Shown here: piece after piece, positions 1 to 6,768 of the stretch
How the letters are laid out: every line of letters begins with the position of its first letter
Numbering within the stretch: the first letter of the stretch is position 1
From: Thermoanaerobaculales bacterium
Lineage (GTDB): Bacteria > Acidobacteriota > Thermoanaerobaculia > Thermoanaerobaculales > Sulfomarinibacteraceae
NCBI GenBank assembly: GCA_029938595.1
Contig: JAOZUP010000042.1
Coordinates: 1 to 15,452, forward strand
Reading direction: 5' to 3'
Length of the DNA: 15,452 nt
The notes under the pieces: model-generated
Told to the model about the DNA's origin: nothing
Seen by the model: only the letters and a program-made list of their open reading frames with translations
The model's database searches: none
Made by a program: the position numbers and the translations under genes

Positions 1-2
1 AA

Positions 3-299
3 GTCAACATCATGGCCGGGATAACCGGATCCGCCAGCGGTGGGTTGACGATCTTCATGAAGACGATGGGTCCCCAATATATGGAGATGGGATTAGCCCC
101 TGACGTCTTACACAGAATCTGTTCGGTGGCGTCGGGCGGATTGGACTCTCTCCCCCATTCTGGGGCGGTCATCACCCTGCTCATGGTCATGGGCGTCACC
201 CACAAAGAGGGATACAGAGACCTTGGAGTCGTCACCGTAGCCTTTCCCATCGTCGCGACGGTCGCCATTATCCTCCTGGCAATGATGGGCGTTCACTGA
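3..299 (+). CDS. GntP-family permease, C-terminal part
   Basis: This is the last 98 residues of a membrane permease that begins outside the window; the frame is already open at base 3. The segment ITGSASGGL, followed by ASGGLDSLPHSGAVITLL, a VTHKEGYRD loop and a final hydrophobic helix, fits the C-terminus of GntP-type gluconate/organic-acid:H+ symporters. In that family the SGG...LPH(N/S)GA region lies near the end of the protein in the inner membrane. It converges with the minus-strand SRPBCC gene across a 51-bp gap. The substrate cannot be inferred from this part, because GntP relatives carry gluconate, glycerate and other hydroxy acids. The family call is from remembered motifs. Confidence 0.8.
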   Translation, partial: VNIMAGITGSASGGLTIFMKTMGPQYMEMGLAPDVLHRICSVASGGLDSLPHSGAVITLLMVMGVTHKEGYRDLGVVTVAFPIVATVAIILLAMMGVH

Positions 300-308
300 T
301 CCAATACT

Positions 309-359
309 TTTTCGTGCTTCTCCGGTTGCCTCAGGTCAGGGGCCTTTCGCTCACGAAAA
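309..359. terminator. Possible bidirectional terminator between convergent genes
   Basis: TTTTCGTG at 309-316 is the exact reverse complement of CACGAAAA at 352-359. The 35-bp loop is long and the right arm enters the last codons of the SRPBCC gene. The position between two convergent genes and the T/A-rich arms suit a two-way terminator, but the loop length makes this weak. Confidence 0.3.
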
Positions 360-716
360 GTGCTGCTTCAAATCGTTGAGAAGCGCACGGTAGATCGGAT
401 CGCAAAACTCGGCGACACCCCCGCCATCACTCGCCCAGCTCGAGGTCCATTCAACAAACGTAGAGCCGTCAGCAGTAACGGGAAGGACTCGTACCTTGCT
501 TACGTACCCCTGGACGTTGTCCTTGGACACCGCATCCGGCCCGTCGTCGATGCTGTACTCGAGGGTGCGACTCTCATCATCAAAAGCGATCAGGGTCTCG
601 TGAAACGCGCCGTTGAGGACCCGCTTTGCACCGACCGAACCCCCTGAAATGCTGCCGACCGCCTCAACACTGTTGTCTGGGATTCTGACGGACGCGTTGG
701 CCGGCGCTGCCGTCAC
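351..716 (-). CDS. Short SRPBCC (START/Bet v1-like) domain protein, N-terminally reduced
   Basis: This encodes a 121-residue protein resembling the SRPBCC/polyketide-cyclase-like ligand-binding fold. Visible hallmarks are VGAKRVL, the ETLIAFDDESRTLEYSIDDGP strand pair, VRVLPVTADGSTFVEW, and a terminal helix IYRALLNDLKQHFS. Usual members are about 145 residues and start with a helix ending near a WHP-type motif; that part is absent here. The reading frame upstream, read through the activator gene, does not supply it. The GTG start overlaps the activator stop (GTGA) and has no ribosome binding site of its own, so translation is probably coupled to the activator. It could be a ligand-sensing partner of the activator or a decaying gene. 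The function is unknown. Confidence 0.65.
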   Translation of the reverse strand: MTAAPANASVRIPDNSVEAVGSISGGSVGAKRVLNGAFHETLIAFDDESRTLEYSIDDGPDAVSKDNVQGYVSKVRVLPVTADGSTFVEWTSSWASDGGGVAEFCDPIYRALLNDLKQHFS

Positions 717-2260
717 TCGTGTCGCAGGTGCTTTCGGAACGGGATCCCCAGCTTCCTCATCTTGTAGCGGAGGGTGTTTGGGTTCACCCCGAGAAGCTCG
801 CCGGCTCCCCCAGGGCCGTGGATTTTACCACCGGTCATGCCCAGGACCCGTGTGAGGTGCCGCGCGATCACCGCATCGAGCTCGAGCGGTTCTTCGTCCG
901 GTGCCGGCCGGGCGGCTTCGGCCTTTTCCGGCAGTGAAGCGCCAAGGTCATCGAATCTGAGCGGCTCCCCACGGTGCACGATCATGGCCCGTTCCACCAG
1001 GTTCTCGAGCTCGCGAACGTTGCCTGGCCAGTCGTAGGCCATCAGATCGTCGATGGCGCCGGGCGCAAGCTCCGGTCTGTCCCCGATCTTCAGCTCCCCC
1101 GCCTTGCGCTCGATGAGGTGCTGCACCAGTGCCGGGATGTCGCCGCTCCGGTCGCGAAGCGGGGGTACCACGATCGGAAAGACGTTGAGCCGGAACCACA
1201 GATCCTCCCGGAAACGTCCCGCCTTCACCATCGTTGCGAGGTCATGGTTGGTGGCGGCGATGATCCGGATGTCGACCGGGATGCGCTCGGTCCCGCCCAC
1301 ACGCTCGATTTCCCGGTGCTGGATGACCCGGAGCAGCCGCACCTGCGCCTCGAGCGGCATCTCCCCTATCTCGTCGAGCAGAATCGTCCCCGAGTCGGCA
1401 CGCTCGAAGCGGCCGCGCCTCCTCGACAGCGCTCCGGTGAAGGCCCCCTTCTCATGACCAAAGAGCTCGCTGTCGAGAAGGGACTCGGGGATGGCCCCGC
1501 AGTTGACCGGAATGAACGGTCCGTCGCGCCGGGTCGAGCCCAGATGAATGGCGTTGGCGATCACGTCCTTGCCGACACCGGTCTCGCCGGTCAGCAGGAC
1601 GGGGCTTTCGGTCGGTGCGACCTGGCGGACCTGCTTCATCACCTTACGGAGGCCAAAGTCGGCACCGACGATCTCGTCGCCCGAGATACGCTGCAATTCC
1701 CTGTGCAGGTACCGATTGTCGTCGGCCAATCGGTCACGCAACTGCAGCACCTCTCGATGGACGAGGGTGTTCGCCAGGGCGATGGTGAACGGATCTTCAA
1801 GAAGCCGAAGTCGACGCGCATGTTCGGCCGTGTAGCGATCCGTGCCCTCCGCGGTCAGGACGACACCGCCCAGCCGGCCACTCTCGGTGGCCAGTCGCAT
1901 CCTCAAGATCGACGAACCCTGAAGGCCGTGGAAGCGGAGCATCTCCCGAGCCACCGGATTTCGCTCCTCCGAGTCGATCACCACCACGTCTTCCTTCGCA
2001 GCCGCCGCACGTCGCTGGATCCGATCCCGCGTCTGCTCCGCAAGAGGGGTCAGCAAATCAACCTTTTCGCCGTCCTCGGCGGTAGCGGATGAAAGCGTCC
2101 GCATTGCGCCAAGGTCCGCCTCGTAGACCTGCAGGAACATCCGGTTGACGGGAAGAAACTCCTGCACGGCGCGCACACACGCGGACATCGCCTCCTCGAT
2201 CTCCAAGCTGCCACAGATGCTCAGGGTCGCATCACGAAAGAACTCGTTGTCATCGACCAT
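713..2260 (-). CDS. Sigma-54-dependent transcriptional activator (GAF-AAA+-Fis)
   Basis: This is a 515-residue enhancer-binding protein that would remodel sigma-54 RNA polymerase using ATP. Residues about 5-150 are a GAF-like sensor. The AAA+ domain carries Walker A GETGVGKD (225-232), the sigma-54 contact loop GAFTGA (272-277) and Walker B GTILLDEIGEM (about 291-301). A Fis-type helix-turn-helix lies at about 460-508 (AGELLGVNPNTLRYKMRKLG). I chose ATG 2260, which has GGGGGAG six bases upstream. A longer start at 2305 would lie upstream of the transcript start predicted from the promoter at 2307-2335. The gene is divergent from the methyltransferase operon, whose promoter matches sigma-54, so that operon is the obvious target. 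The GAF ligand is unknown. Confidence 0.95.
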   Translation of the reverse strand: MVDDNEFFRDATLSICGSLEIEEAMSACVRAVQEFLPVNRMFLQVYEADLGAMRTLSSATAEDGEKVDLLTPLAEQTRDRIQRRAAAAKEDVVVIDSEERNPVAREMLRFHGLQGSSILRMRLATESGRLGGVVLTAEGTDRYTAEHARRLRLLEDPFTIALANTLVHREVLQLRDRLADDNRYLHRELQRISGDEIVGADFGLRKVMKQVRQVAPTESPVLLTGETGVGKDVIANAIHLGSTRRDGPFIPVNCGAIPESLLDSELFGHEKGAFTGALSRRRGRFERADSGTILLDEIGEMPLEAQVRLLRVIQHREIERVGGTERIPVDIRIIAATNHDLATMVKAGRFREDLWFRLNVFPIVVPPLRDRSGDIPALVQHLIERKAGELKIGDRPELAPGAIDDLMAYDWPGNVRELENLVERAMIVHRGEPLRFDDLGASLPEKAEAARPAPDEEPLELDAVIARHLTRVLGMTGGKIHGPGGAGELLGVNPNTLRYKMRKLGIPFRKHLRHE

Positions 2261-2306
2261 GGCGGTCTCCCCCATCGAAAAGGTCACTCTGTTGTGGCTA
2301 TTCATA

Positions 2307-2335
2307 ATTCTATATCATATTGTGAAATACAACAA
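2307..2335 (-). promoter_or_regulatory. Sigma-70-like promoter of the activator gene
   Basis: On the minus strand TTGTTG (2335-2330) and TAGAAT (2312-2307) are separated by exactly 17 bases. The -10 matches 5 of 6 consensus bases and the -35 matches 3 of 6. Transcription would begin near 2300, giving a leader of about 40 bases to the chosen ATG at 2260 and excluding the ATG at 2305. Confidence 0.4.
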
Positions 2336-2350
2336 ATCGAATTGTCGATT
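2335..2350. promoter_or_regulatory. Candidate upstream activator site (palindrome)
   Basis: AATCGA-ATTG-TCGATT is a perfect 6-bp inverted repeat with a 4-bp centre. Its centre lies about 90 bp upstream of the expected start of the sigma-54 promoter, a usual distance for an enhancer-binding-protein site, and it abuts the activator's own -35. Nearby are a second small repeat, TTGT-N5-ACAA (2320-2332), and the distant pair GTTGTGG (2291-2297)/CCACAAC (2352-2358), which could be further half-sites. The binding protein is inferred from the layout only. Confidence 0.5.
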
Positions 2351-2408
2351 ACCACAACACTCATCATTCATTTTTCCTAACTGACTGAAAACAATACCTT
2401 TCATATTC

Positions 2409-2424
2409 TGGCACGGTTTTCGCT
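2409..2424 (+). promoter_or_regulatory. Sigma-54 (-24/-12) promoter of the methyltransferase operon
   Basis: TGGCACGGTTTTCGCT matches the TGGCACG-N4-TTGCW consensus with one mismatch (TCGC for TTGC). The invariant GG (2410-2411) and GC (2422-2423) have the required 10-bp gap. Transcription should start near 2435, about 20 bases before the first gene. The adjacent divergent activator strongly supports the call. Confidence 0.8.
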
Positions 2425-2454
2425 ACTCCTGATGCTGGGAAAAGGAGTTGGACG

Positions 2455-3435
2455 ATGAAAACCCTGATCTACGGCGCGGGACCGATCGGAAGATGGCTGA
2501 CCCTCCGGATGGAGCAGGCCGGCCAGGACGTGACCCTGCTCGCCAGGAACGAGACCTATCGCTCACTCGAGGAGCACGGAATCGAGATTGTCGATGGGCT
2601 CACCGGGGAGAGACTCGCCGCCCGGCCGAAACTGGTGGATCGGCTGGACCCGGAGGACCGCTACGACCTCGTTGTGGTTGCCATGCAGAAGTCAGACCGC
2701 CTGGCCGTCTGCCCGATCCTTGCTCAGAACGAGCATCTGAAGAACATCCTTTTTGTGGGCAACGACGTGTCCGGTTTCCATCATTACCATGACCATCTGA
2801 CCGACGACCAGGTGCTGCTCGGATTCCCAGGTGTGGGCGGTGGATGGGACGGCGCCGACCTCGTGGTCATGGATCGGGAGAAGCCCCATGGACATAACGG
2901 CGAGATCTTCATCGGCGAGCTCGACGGTGTAACCCGGCAACGAACCCTGAAGATCAGGAGGCTCTTCGAGGCGGCCGGCATCAAGGTCAGCATTGAAATG
3001 GACATCGATGGCTGGCTCAAATACCACTTCGCCTTCATGGCGCCCACCGCAGGCGTGATCTTCATGAAGGGCGGAGACCTGCGCGCGGTGGCCGACGACG
3101 GAGAGGCAATCCGTCAGTACTGCCGTGCCTGCCGTGAGGCCGGCAACGTCCTCCGCAAGGCCGGATATCACAAGCGCCAGCCCAACGTGTTCAACCTTTA
3201 CTACGTGCTCCCACAGTCGCTGGAGCCGCTGGTATTCAGCAAACTGTTCGGCTCGCGCAATGCTGAGGTCCGCTTCGGGCTTCACGCTCGAACTGTCGGC
3301 CCGGAGCTGATCGAGCTGGCCGAGGAGTTCGCCGTGCTCAGAAGGCTGGTTGGGATGGAGACTCCCGATCTGGACGCGCTTCTCGACTATGTTCCGCAGC
3401 GACCGGCAGCGGAGAAGTTGAAGGTGGCCTCATGA
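2455..3435 (+). CDS. Ketopantoate reductase (PanE/ApbA)-like NADP-dependent oxidoreductase
   Basis: This is a 326-residue Rossmann-fold protein starting MKTLIYGAGPIG, with the dinucleotide motif GxGxxG at 7-12 followed by VTLLARN. VVVAMQKSD, GND (102-104) and WLKYHFAF (with Lys189) occupy the places of the cofactor and catalytic segments of 2-dehydropantoate 2-reductases. The usual C-terminal substrate motif (SM-x2-D and R-x-TEID near the end) is not recognisable; QSLEPLVFSKLFGSRNAEVR stands there instead. It is therefore probably a paralogue reducing another 2-oxo or carbonyl substrate rather than the CoA-pathway enzyme. AAAGGAG lies just upstream of the ATG. It is the first gene after the sigma-54 promoter and ends in ATGA overlap with a tiny reading frame. 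Confidence 0.85.
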   Translation: MKTLIYGAGPIGRWLTLRMEQAGQDVTLLARNETYRSLEEHGIEIVDGLTGERLAARPKLVDRLDPEDRYDLVVVAMQKSDRLAVCPILAQNEHLKNILFVGNDVSGFHHYHDHLTDDQVLLGFPGVGGGWDGADLVVMDREKPHGHNGEIFIGELDGVTRQRTLKIRRLFEAAGIKVSIEMDIDGWLKYHFAFMAPTAGVIFMKGGDLRAVADDGEAIRQYCRACREAGNVLRKAGYHKRQPNVFNLYYVLPQSLEPLVFSKLFGSRNAEVRFGLHARTVGPELIELAEEFAVLRRLVGMETPDLDALLDYVPQRPAAEKLKVAS

Positions 3436-3521
3436 AACGCGTGCTCCTCGCCGGCACCCGCACCCTCGAGGCGCACTTCGAGAGAGGAGGAACAATGAAG
3501 GTCGAGGAGCTGAACAAATGA
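3432..3521 (+). CDS. Possible 29-codon coupling peptide
   Basis: A 29-codon frame begins by ATGA overlap with the preceding stop and ends by ATGA overlap with the next start, so it bridges the two genes without a gap. An internal ATG at 3495, four bases after AGGAGG (3485-3490), would give an 8-residue minigene, MKVEELNK, ending at the same stop. The peptide has no recognised family. It may serve only to carry ribosomes to the next gene, or it may be a remnant. Confidence 0.3.
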   Translation: MKRVLLAGTRTLEAHFERGGTMKVEELNK

Positions 3522-3790
3522 GCCGGCTCGAGATCATCCACCTGCGGTCATCCGGAGAGCCGATCGAGTCCCTCGCCGACCGAATCCGCGAGTCGATCTG
3601 GTCGGAGGGCGATCAAACCGAGGTTGTCACGATATTTCGCCGGAATGGGCTCGAGACTGACCTCGCCGTCCATATCCACCATCCGGAGGCACCCGGAACA
3701 GATGTGCCGAGCCGTCTCGGCCTCCAACTTGTATCTTCGCTGGCGGTTTTCGGTCTCGTCGAGCACTCGGTGTGGGAGGAGCTGAAATGA
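3518..3790 (+). CDS. Small conserved-type protein of unknown function (90 aa)
   Basis: This encodes a 90-residue acidic, cysteine-free soluble protein starting MSRLEIIHLRSSGEP. A central TDLAVHIHH strand precedes SRLGLQLVSSLAVFGLVEHSVWEEL. From memory, similar small proteins with an 'IEIIELR' start and an 'LGLRLVSALKEFGLV-HS-W' end occur in sulfate reducers and other anaerobes; their function is unknown to me. GAGGAG (3504-3509) precedes the ATG by eight bases, and the start overlaps the stop of the tiny upstream frame. The next tiny frame starts by ATGA overlap with its stop. An adaptor or regulatory subunit role in the pathway is possible but unproven. Confidence 0.7.
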   Translation: MSRLEIIHLRSSGEPIESLADRIRESIWSEGDQTEVVTIFRRNGLETDLAVHIHHPEAPGTDVPSRLGLQLVSSLAVFGLVEHSVWEELK

Positions 3791-3897
3791 ACCGTTTGCA
3801 CTTGTTCCTCGCTCCCGTCCTTGAACGTGAGCTGGGGGATACTTTTCGAGCGCCCCAAGAACCCAGGATCATTGTAAAGTGCACGACATCGGAATAG
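3787..3897 (+). CDS. Possible 36-codon peptide
   Basis: This frame starts by ATGA overlap with the previous stop and ends with TAG inside the first codons of the following methyltransferase (starting 3879), so it may couple translation of the two. The product (MNRLHLFLAPVLERELG...) resembles nothing I recognise. Only position supports it. Confidence 0.2.
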   Translation: MNRLHLFLAPVLERELGDTFRAPQEPRIIVKCTTSE

Positions 3898-4739
3898 TCT
3901 ACGCAAAGGTGGCCGACGTGGAGACCTACCTGGAGAAGCTCGTCCTGTCCGACCCGCTACGCGATCCGACCATCCTCCAGGCCATTCGGGCGCTCGAGCT
4001 GCCGGAGGGGAGCCGCGGCCTGGATGCAGGATGCGGGGTCGGCAGCCAGACGCTGATGCTGGCAGAGGCGGTAGGAACCAGCGGACACGTCACCGGTCTC
4101 GATGCATCGGCCGAGTTCCTGGCTCATGCTCGAGGTCTGGCCGAGCAGTCAGACCTTTCAGAGCAAGTCTCTTTCCGGCAGGGCAATGTGAACGAGTTGC
4201 CCTTAGACGACAACACCTTCGACTGGGCGTGGAGCGTGGACTGCGTCGGACAATCCACTGTTGGAGAGCCACTGACCGCGCTGCAGGAGCTAGCGCGTGT
4301 CGTGAGGCCGGGCGGCCGGGTGGCAATCCTCGGGTACTCTTCCCAGATGCTGCTCCCTGGTTACCCGCTGCTGGAGGCGCGGCTGAACGCGACCGCCTCG
4401 GCAACAACCTTCCTCGCCAAGGGGGAAAAACCAGAGGCACATTTCCTGCGCGCGCTGGGCTGGTTCCGTGAGGCGGGTTTTGCCGAGCCCAAGGCGCGGA
4501 CCGTGGTCGGCACCGTTCACGCCCCTCTCGACGATACGATCCGTCGCGCCCTGATCTCGCTGTTCGGAATGCTCTGGGGGGAGATGCAGTTCAAGATGGC
4601 GCAGGCGGACCGGGAGGAGTACCAGCGCTTAGCTGACCCGGAGTCAGCGGACTTCATCTTGGATTCTCCGGACTACTATGCCTTCTTCAACTACTCGATG
4701 TTTGAGGGCCGGGTTTCGGCCCCAACAGATTGCTGGTGA
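3879..4739 (+). CDS. Class I SAM-dependent methyltransferase (Methyltransf_11 type)
   Basis: This 286-residue protein has a Rossmann-type SAM fold. Motif I is GLDAGCGVGS (47-56), the acidic end of strand 2 is VTGLDAS, the 'post' segment is NELPLDDNTFDWAWSVDC, and motif III is ELARVVRPGGRVAILGY. The N-terminal stretch YLEKLVLSDPLRDPTI and the C-terminal helical region, ending in a DYYAFFNYSMFEG segment, form a substrate lid whose specificity is not readable. The start is GTG 3879; a few later GTG codons are alternatives and no strong ribosome binding site decides between them. It is the first of five unrelated methyltransferases in the operon and probably methylates a small molecule. Confidence 0.88.
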   Translation: MHDIGIVYAKVADVETYLEKLVLSDPLRDPTILQAIRALELPEGSRGLDAGCGVGSQTLMLAEAVGTSGHVTGLDASAEFLAHARGLAEQSDLSEQVSFRQGNVNELPLDDNTFDWAWSVDCVGQSTVGEPLTALQELARVVRPGGRVAILGYSSQMLLPGYPLLEARLNATASATTFLAKGEKPEAHFLRALGWFREAGFAEPKARTVVGTVHAPLDDTIRRALISLFGMLWGEMQFKMAQADREEYQRLADPESADFILDSPDYYAFFNYSMFEGRVSAPTDCW

Positions 4740-4763
4740 GATATGCAGGTTATGGAGGAATAG

Positions 4764-4961
4764 ATGAGCGAACCTGGATGTGCGACGTGTTCCTTTCGCG
4801 CCAAATATGACGAGAAACCCACGTCTTTCCTAGGACGGGTGTGGCGATGGCATGCCAACTTCTGTCCCGGGTGGAAGGCTTTCATGAAATCGCTTCCCGA
4901 TGACGAGAAGAAGGTCATCATCGAGAAGTACAATTTCCCGGCGGCCAAGTTCGCCTCATGA
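4764..4961 (+). CDS. Miniature C2HC cysteine protein (65 aa)
   Basis: This is a 65-residue basic protein with C6-x2-C9, H30 and C34 (C-x2-C-x20-H-x3-C), which could hold zinc or another metal. The conserved-looking blocks are GCATCSFRAKYD, SFLGRVWRWH and CPGWKAFMKSLPDDEKK. There is no signal peptide or membrane segment. GGAGGA lies a few bases before the ATG and the stop overlaps the next start as ATGA, so it is translated together with the following methyltransferase. I do not recognise a named family. Metal binding, redox handling or a scaffold role for the neighbouring methyltransferase are possibilities from composition and context only. Confidence 0.75.
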   Translation: MSEPGCATCSFRAKYDEKPTSFLGRVWRWHANFCPGWKAFMKSLPDDEKKVIIEKYNFPAAKFAS

Positions 4962-5623
4962 TTTTCAGAGTCCCAGAAAGAAAAATCGTCTACTCAGACG
5001 AACCTGATAATCCTGTTGAGTATACGAAGAGGCTCGACAATGAATATTCGAGATTCGCAGGGTTATATGATATTGCCGTAAATTGGCTTCCTATTTGGAA
5101 CACCTGGATAAAGACAACTATCCCTCACATTGAAGGTGACCGGGTTTTGGAGGCGTCATTTGGCACTGGGTATTTATTGACGCATTATGCCGGTAATTAC
5201 GACACATATGGTATCGATTTCAATGACAGAATGGTTGAGATTGCGAGGAGAAAGCTATCCCGGAGCGGTATCAAGGCGACGCTTCAAAAGGCTCATGTAG
5301 AACGACTTCCCTTTACAGAGAGCTTTTTTGACACCATCATCAACACGATGTCATTCTCTGGTTACTCAAACGGTATTAAGGCAATGTCAGAATTCAATCG
5401 AGTATTGAAAGAGGGCGGGAAACTGCTCATTGTGGATTTTGACTATCCTTCAAACAGAAACAGCTTTGGATATCTGCTTACGAAACTGATGGAGACGGCG
5501 GGGGATACAATAAGAGATATCCCGAGAATACTCCAGGAGTTCTCCTTTGAATTCACTGAAGAAGAGATTGGGGGGTTTGGAGCCGTCCATTTCTATAGCG
5601 CGAGAAAGCTGAAAATTTCATGA
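4958..5623 (+). CDS. Class I SAM-dependent methyltransferase, AT-rich gene
   Basis: This 221-residue methyltransferase has a slightly unusual motif I, VLEASFGTGYL (63-73), followed by TYGIDFNDRMVEIA, the segment HVERLPFTESFFDTIINTMS, and EFNRVLKEGGKLLIVDFDYP. The C-terminus has a SFEFTEEEIGGFGAVHFYSARK block typical of small-molecule methyltransferases. The gene is clearly richer in A+T than its neighbours (22/60 G+C at 5041-5100 and 25/60 at 5281-5340 by hand count) and uses A/T-ending codons, which suggests separate acquisition. It overlaps the C2HC protein gene by four bases and may act with it. The substrate is unknown. Confidence 0.87.
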   Translation: MIFRVPERKIVYSDEPDNPVEYTKRLDNEYSRFAGLYDIAVNWLPIWNTWIKTTIPHIEGDRVLEASFGTGYLLTHYAGNYDTYGIDFNDRMVEIARRKLSRSGIKATLQKAHVERLPFTESFFDTIINTMSFSGYSNGIKAMSEFNRVLKEGGKLLIVDFDYPSNRNSFGYLLTKLMETAGDTIRDIPRILQEFSFEFTEEEIGGFGAVHFYSARKLKIS

Positions 5624-5644
5624 ATAACATAGAGGGAGATAGAT

Positions 5645-6091
5645 ATGGGTTTTCGCGACGTTGCGTGGAAGACGATGAAGTGGAAGATCATGAAAAAGCA
5701 CCTCGGATACTCCGAGGACGAGATGAGACTCTTCCGCGAGAATCCAAGGAACGAGGACGTGTTATCCAGCGTTCCAAACCTGATGAGTAAGACCATAATC
5801 GCAGAAGTCGTTGAGTCACATGGATGTAACAGCCAGCACAGCGTAGGGGAAAGATTCTATTTCGACGGTGCAGGAAACCTCCTCACGAAGCTCTGTCCGA
5901 ACAAGGTCTGCATCTATGCCCTAAACGCCGCGACTGGGCTCATTTTTGCCTCAAACGAGCTGGCCTACGCCGGTATCGATCCAAACGAAATGCGGTTCAA
6001 ACGAGCTGGTTGCTTTGATGTCGGCGTTCAGTGTGGCGGTTGGGGACGTGTCGTTATTGAACTCAAGGTGGTGGACCGGGAACAGGCCTAA
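5645..6091 (+). CDS. Cysteine-rich TIGR04076-like protein
   Basis: This is a 148-residue soluble protein. After a basic helical N-terminus (MGFRDVAWKTMKWKIMKKH) comes a domain with EVVESHGCNSQHSVGERFYFD, LCPNKVCIYAL, and a final GCFDVGVQCGGWGRVVIEL. Cysteines 61, 84, 89, 123 and 130 fall in the same places I recall for TIGR04076-like proteins of anaerobes ('CP...C...AL', 'CP/CGG' at the end). The biochemical role of that family is not known to me; a metal or redox role is inferred from the cysteines. GAGGGAG lies just upstream of the ATG. Base composition is intermediate between the AT-rich gene before it and the GC-rich genes after it. Confidence 0.7.
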   Translation: MGFRDVAWKTMKWKIMKKHLGYSEDEMRLFRENPRNEDVLSSVPNLMSKTIIAEVVESHGCNSQHSVGERFYFDGAGNLLTKLCPNKVCIYALNAATGLIFASNELAYAGIDPNEMRFKRAGCFDVGVQCGGWGRVVIELKVVDREQA

Positions 6092-6213
6092 CAGATCGCT
6101 GATGCGGACCGGGTATGCGCGGCGATTGGATATTAGTAGTCCTGGCCCGGCTGCTAAGCTCAGAGACGTTAAGCGAGCCCCTACCACGCGGAACCAAATA
6201 GAGGACGGGAGAC

Positions 6214-6768
6214 ATGGGATTTCGTGAAAGCTGGATCAACCTCCTCCACAGGGCAGCGACGGGCACCAAGAAAACCCGGACGCTTCTCACGCCAATCGGA
6301 GTGACGATCTTCGGCGCGTTCACCGCCCTCTTCGTGATTGCCGCACTTTGGGTTGACAGGCTGCTGAATCTGCCGAGTCTCTTGCCTGAGGGTACGAGGT
6401 TCCCGGCGTCGATTCCCGTAATGGCCGTGGGGATCGCGGTCACGGCGTGGTCCGGCTTTCACTTTCTGAGGGTCAAGGGAACGCCGGTGCCCTTCAATCC
6501 GCCCCCCGAAGTGGTCACGACCGGGCCGTACCGATACGCCAGAAATCCCATGCTCACCGGTGTCTTCCTGTTTCTTTTCGGTCTGGGAATCGCCGTCAAC
6601 TCCCTTTCGCTTGTGCTCTTCTTCACGCCACTGTTCATCTTGATCAATGTGTGGGAACTGAAGGAGATCGAGGAGCCGGAACTCGTGAAGCGGTTCGGCG
6701 ACGAGTACATCGAATATCAAAGGCGGACCCCGATGTTCATTCCGCGCCTGGGCCGAAATCGATGCTGA
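6214..6768 (+). CDS. Isoprenylcysteine carboxyl methyltransferase-like membrane protein
   Basis: This is a 184-residue integral membrane protein. Hydrophobic helices lie at about 25-46 and 63-85, with a paired hydrophobic stretch at about 117-150. Between them is the diagnostic block VVTTGPYRYARNPMLTG, with RNPM as the SAM/substrate motif. The C-terminal part ELKEIEEPELVKRFGDEY followed by YQRRTP matches the ICMT/PEMT superfamily end (E-x3-L-x4-G-x2-Y). Bacterial members methylate thiols, phenols or lipids; eukaryotic members methylate prenylated cysteine. GGGAG precedes the ATG. Its last codons overlap, in another frame, the remains of a VOC gene, so a deletion junction lies at its 3' end. 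The substrate is unknown. Confidence 0.88.
   Translation: MGFRESWINLLHRAATGTKKTRTLLTPIGVTIFGAFTALFVIAALWVDRLLNLPSLLPEGTRFPASIPVMAVGIAVTAWSGFHFLRVKGTPVPFNPPPEVVTTGPYRYARNPMLTGVFLFLFGLGIAVNSLSLVLFFTPLFILINVWELKEIEEPELVKRFGDEYIEYQRRTPMFIPRLGRNRC

Noticed and set aside
974..2092. Long open frame on the strand opposite the sigma-54 activator
   Set aside because: It is antisense to a well-supported gene, its translation has no motif, and high G+C with strong codon bias produces such open frames.
3822..3878. Upstream extension of the first methyltransferase through TGA codons as another selenocysteine site
   Set aside because: Two TGA codons occur close together (3822-3824 and 3828-3830) and the translated extension has no family resemblance.
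6115..6201. 28-codon frame between the TIGR04076-like and membrane methyltransferase genes
   Set aside because: It has no ribosome binding site, coupling or recognisable peptide; the 122-bp gap otherwise shows nothing beyond the next gene's ribosome binding site.
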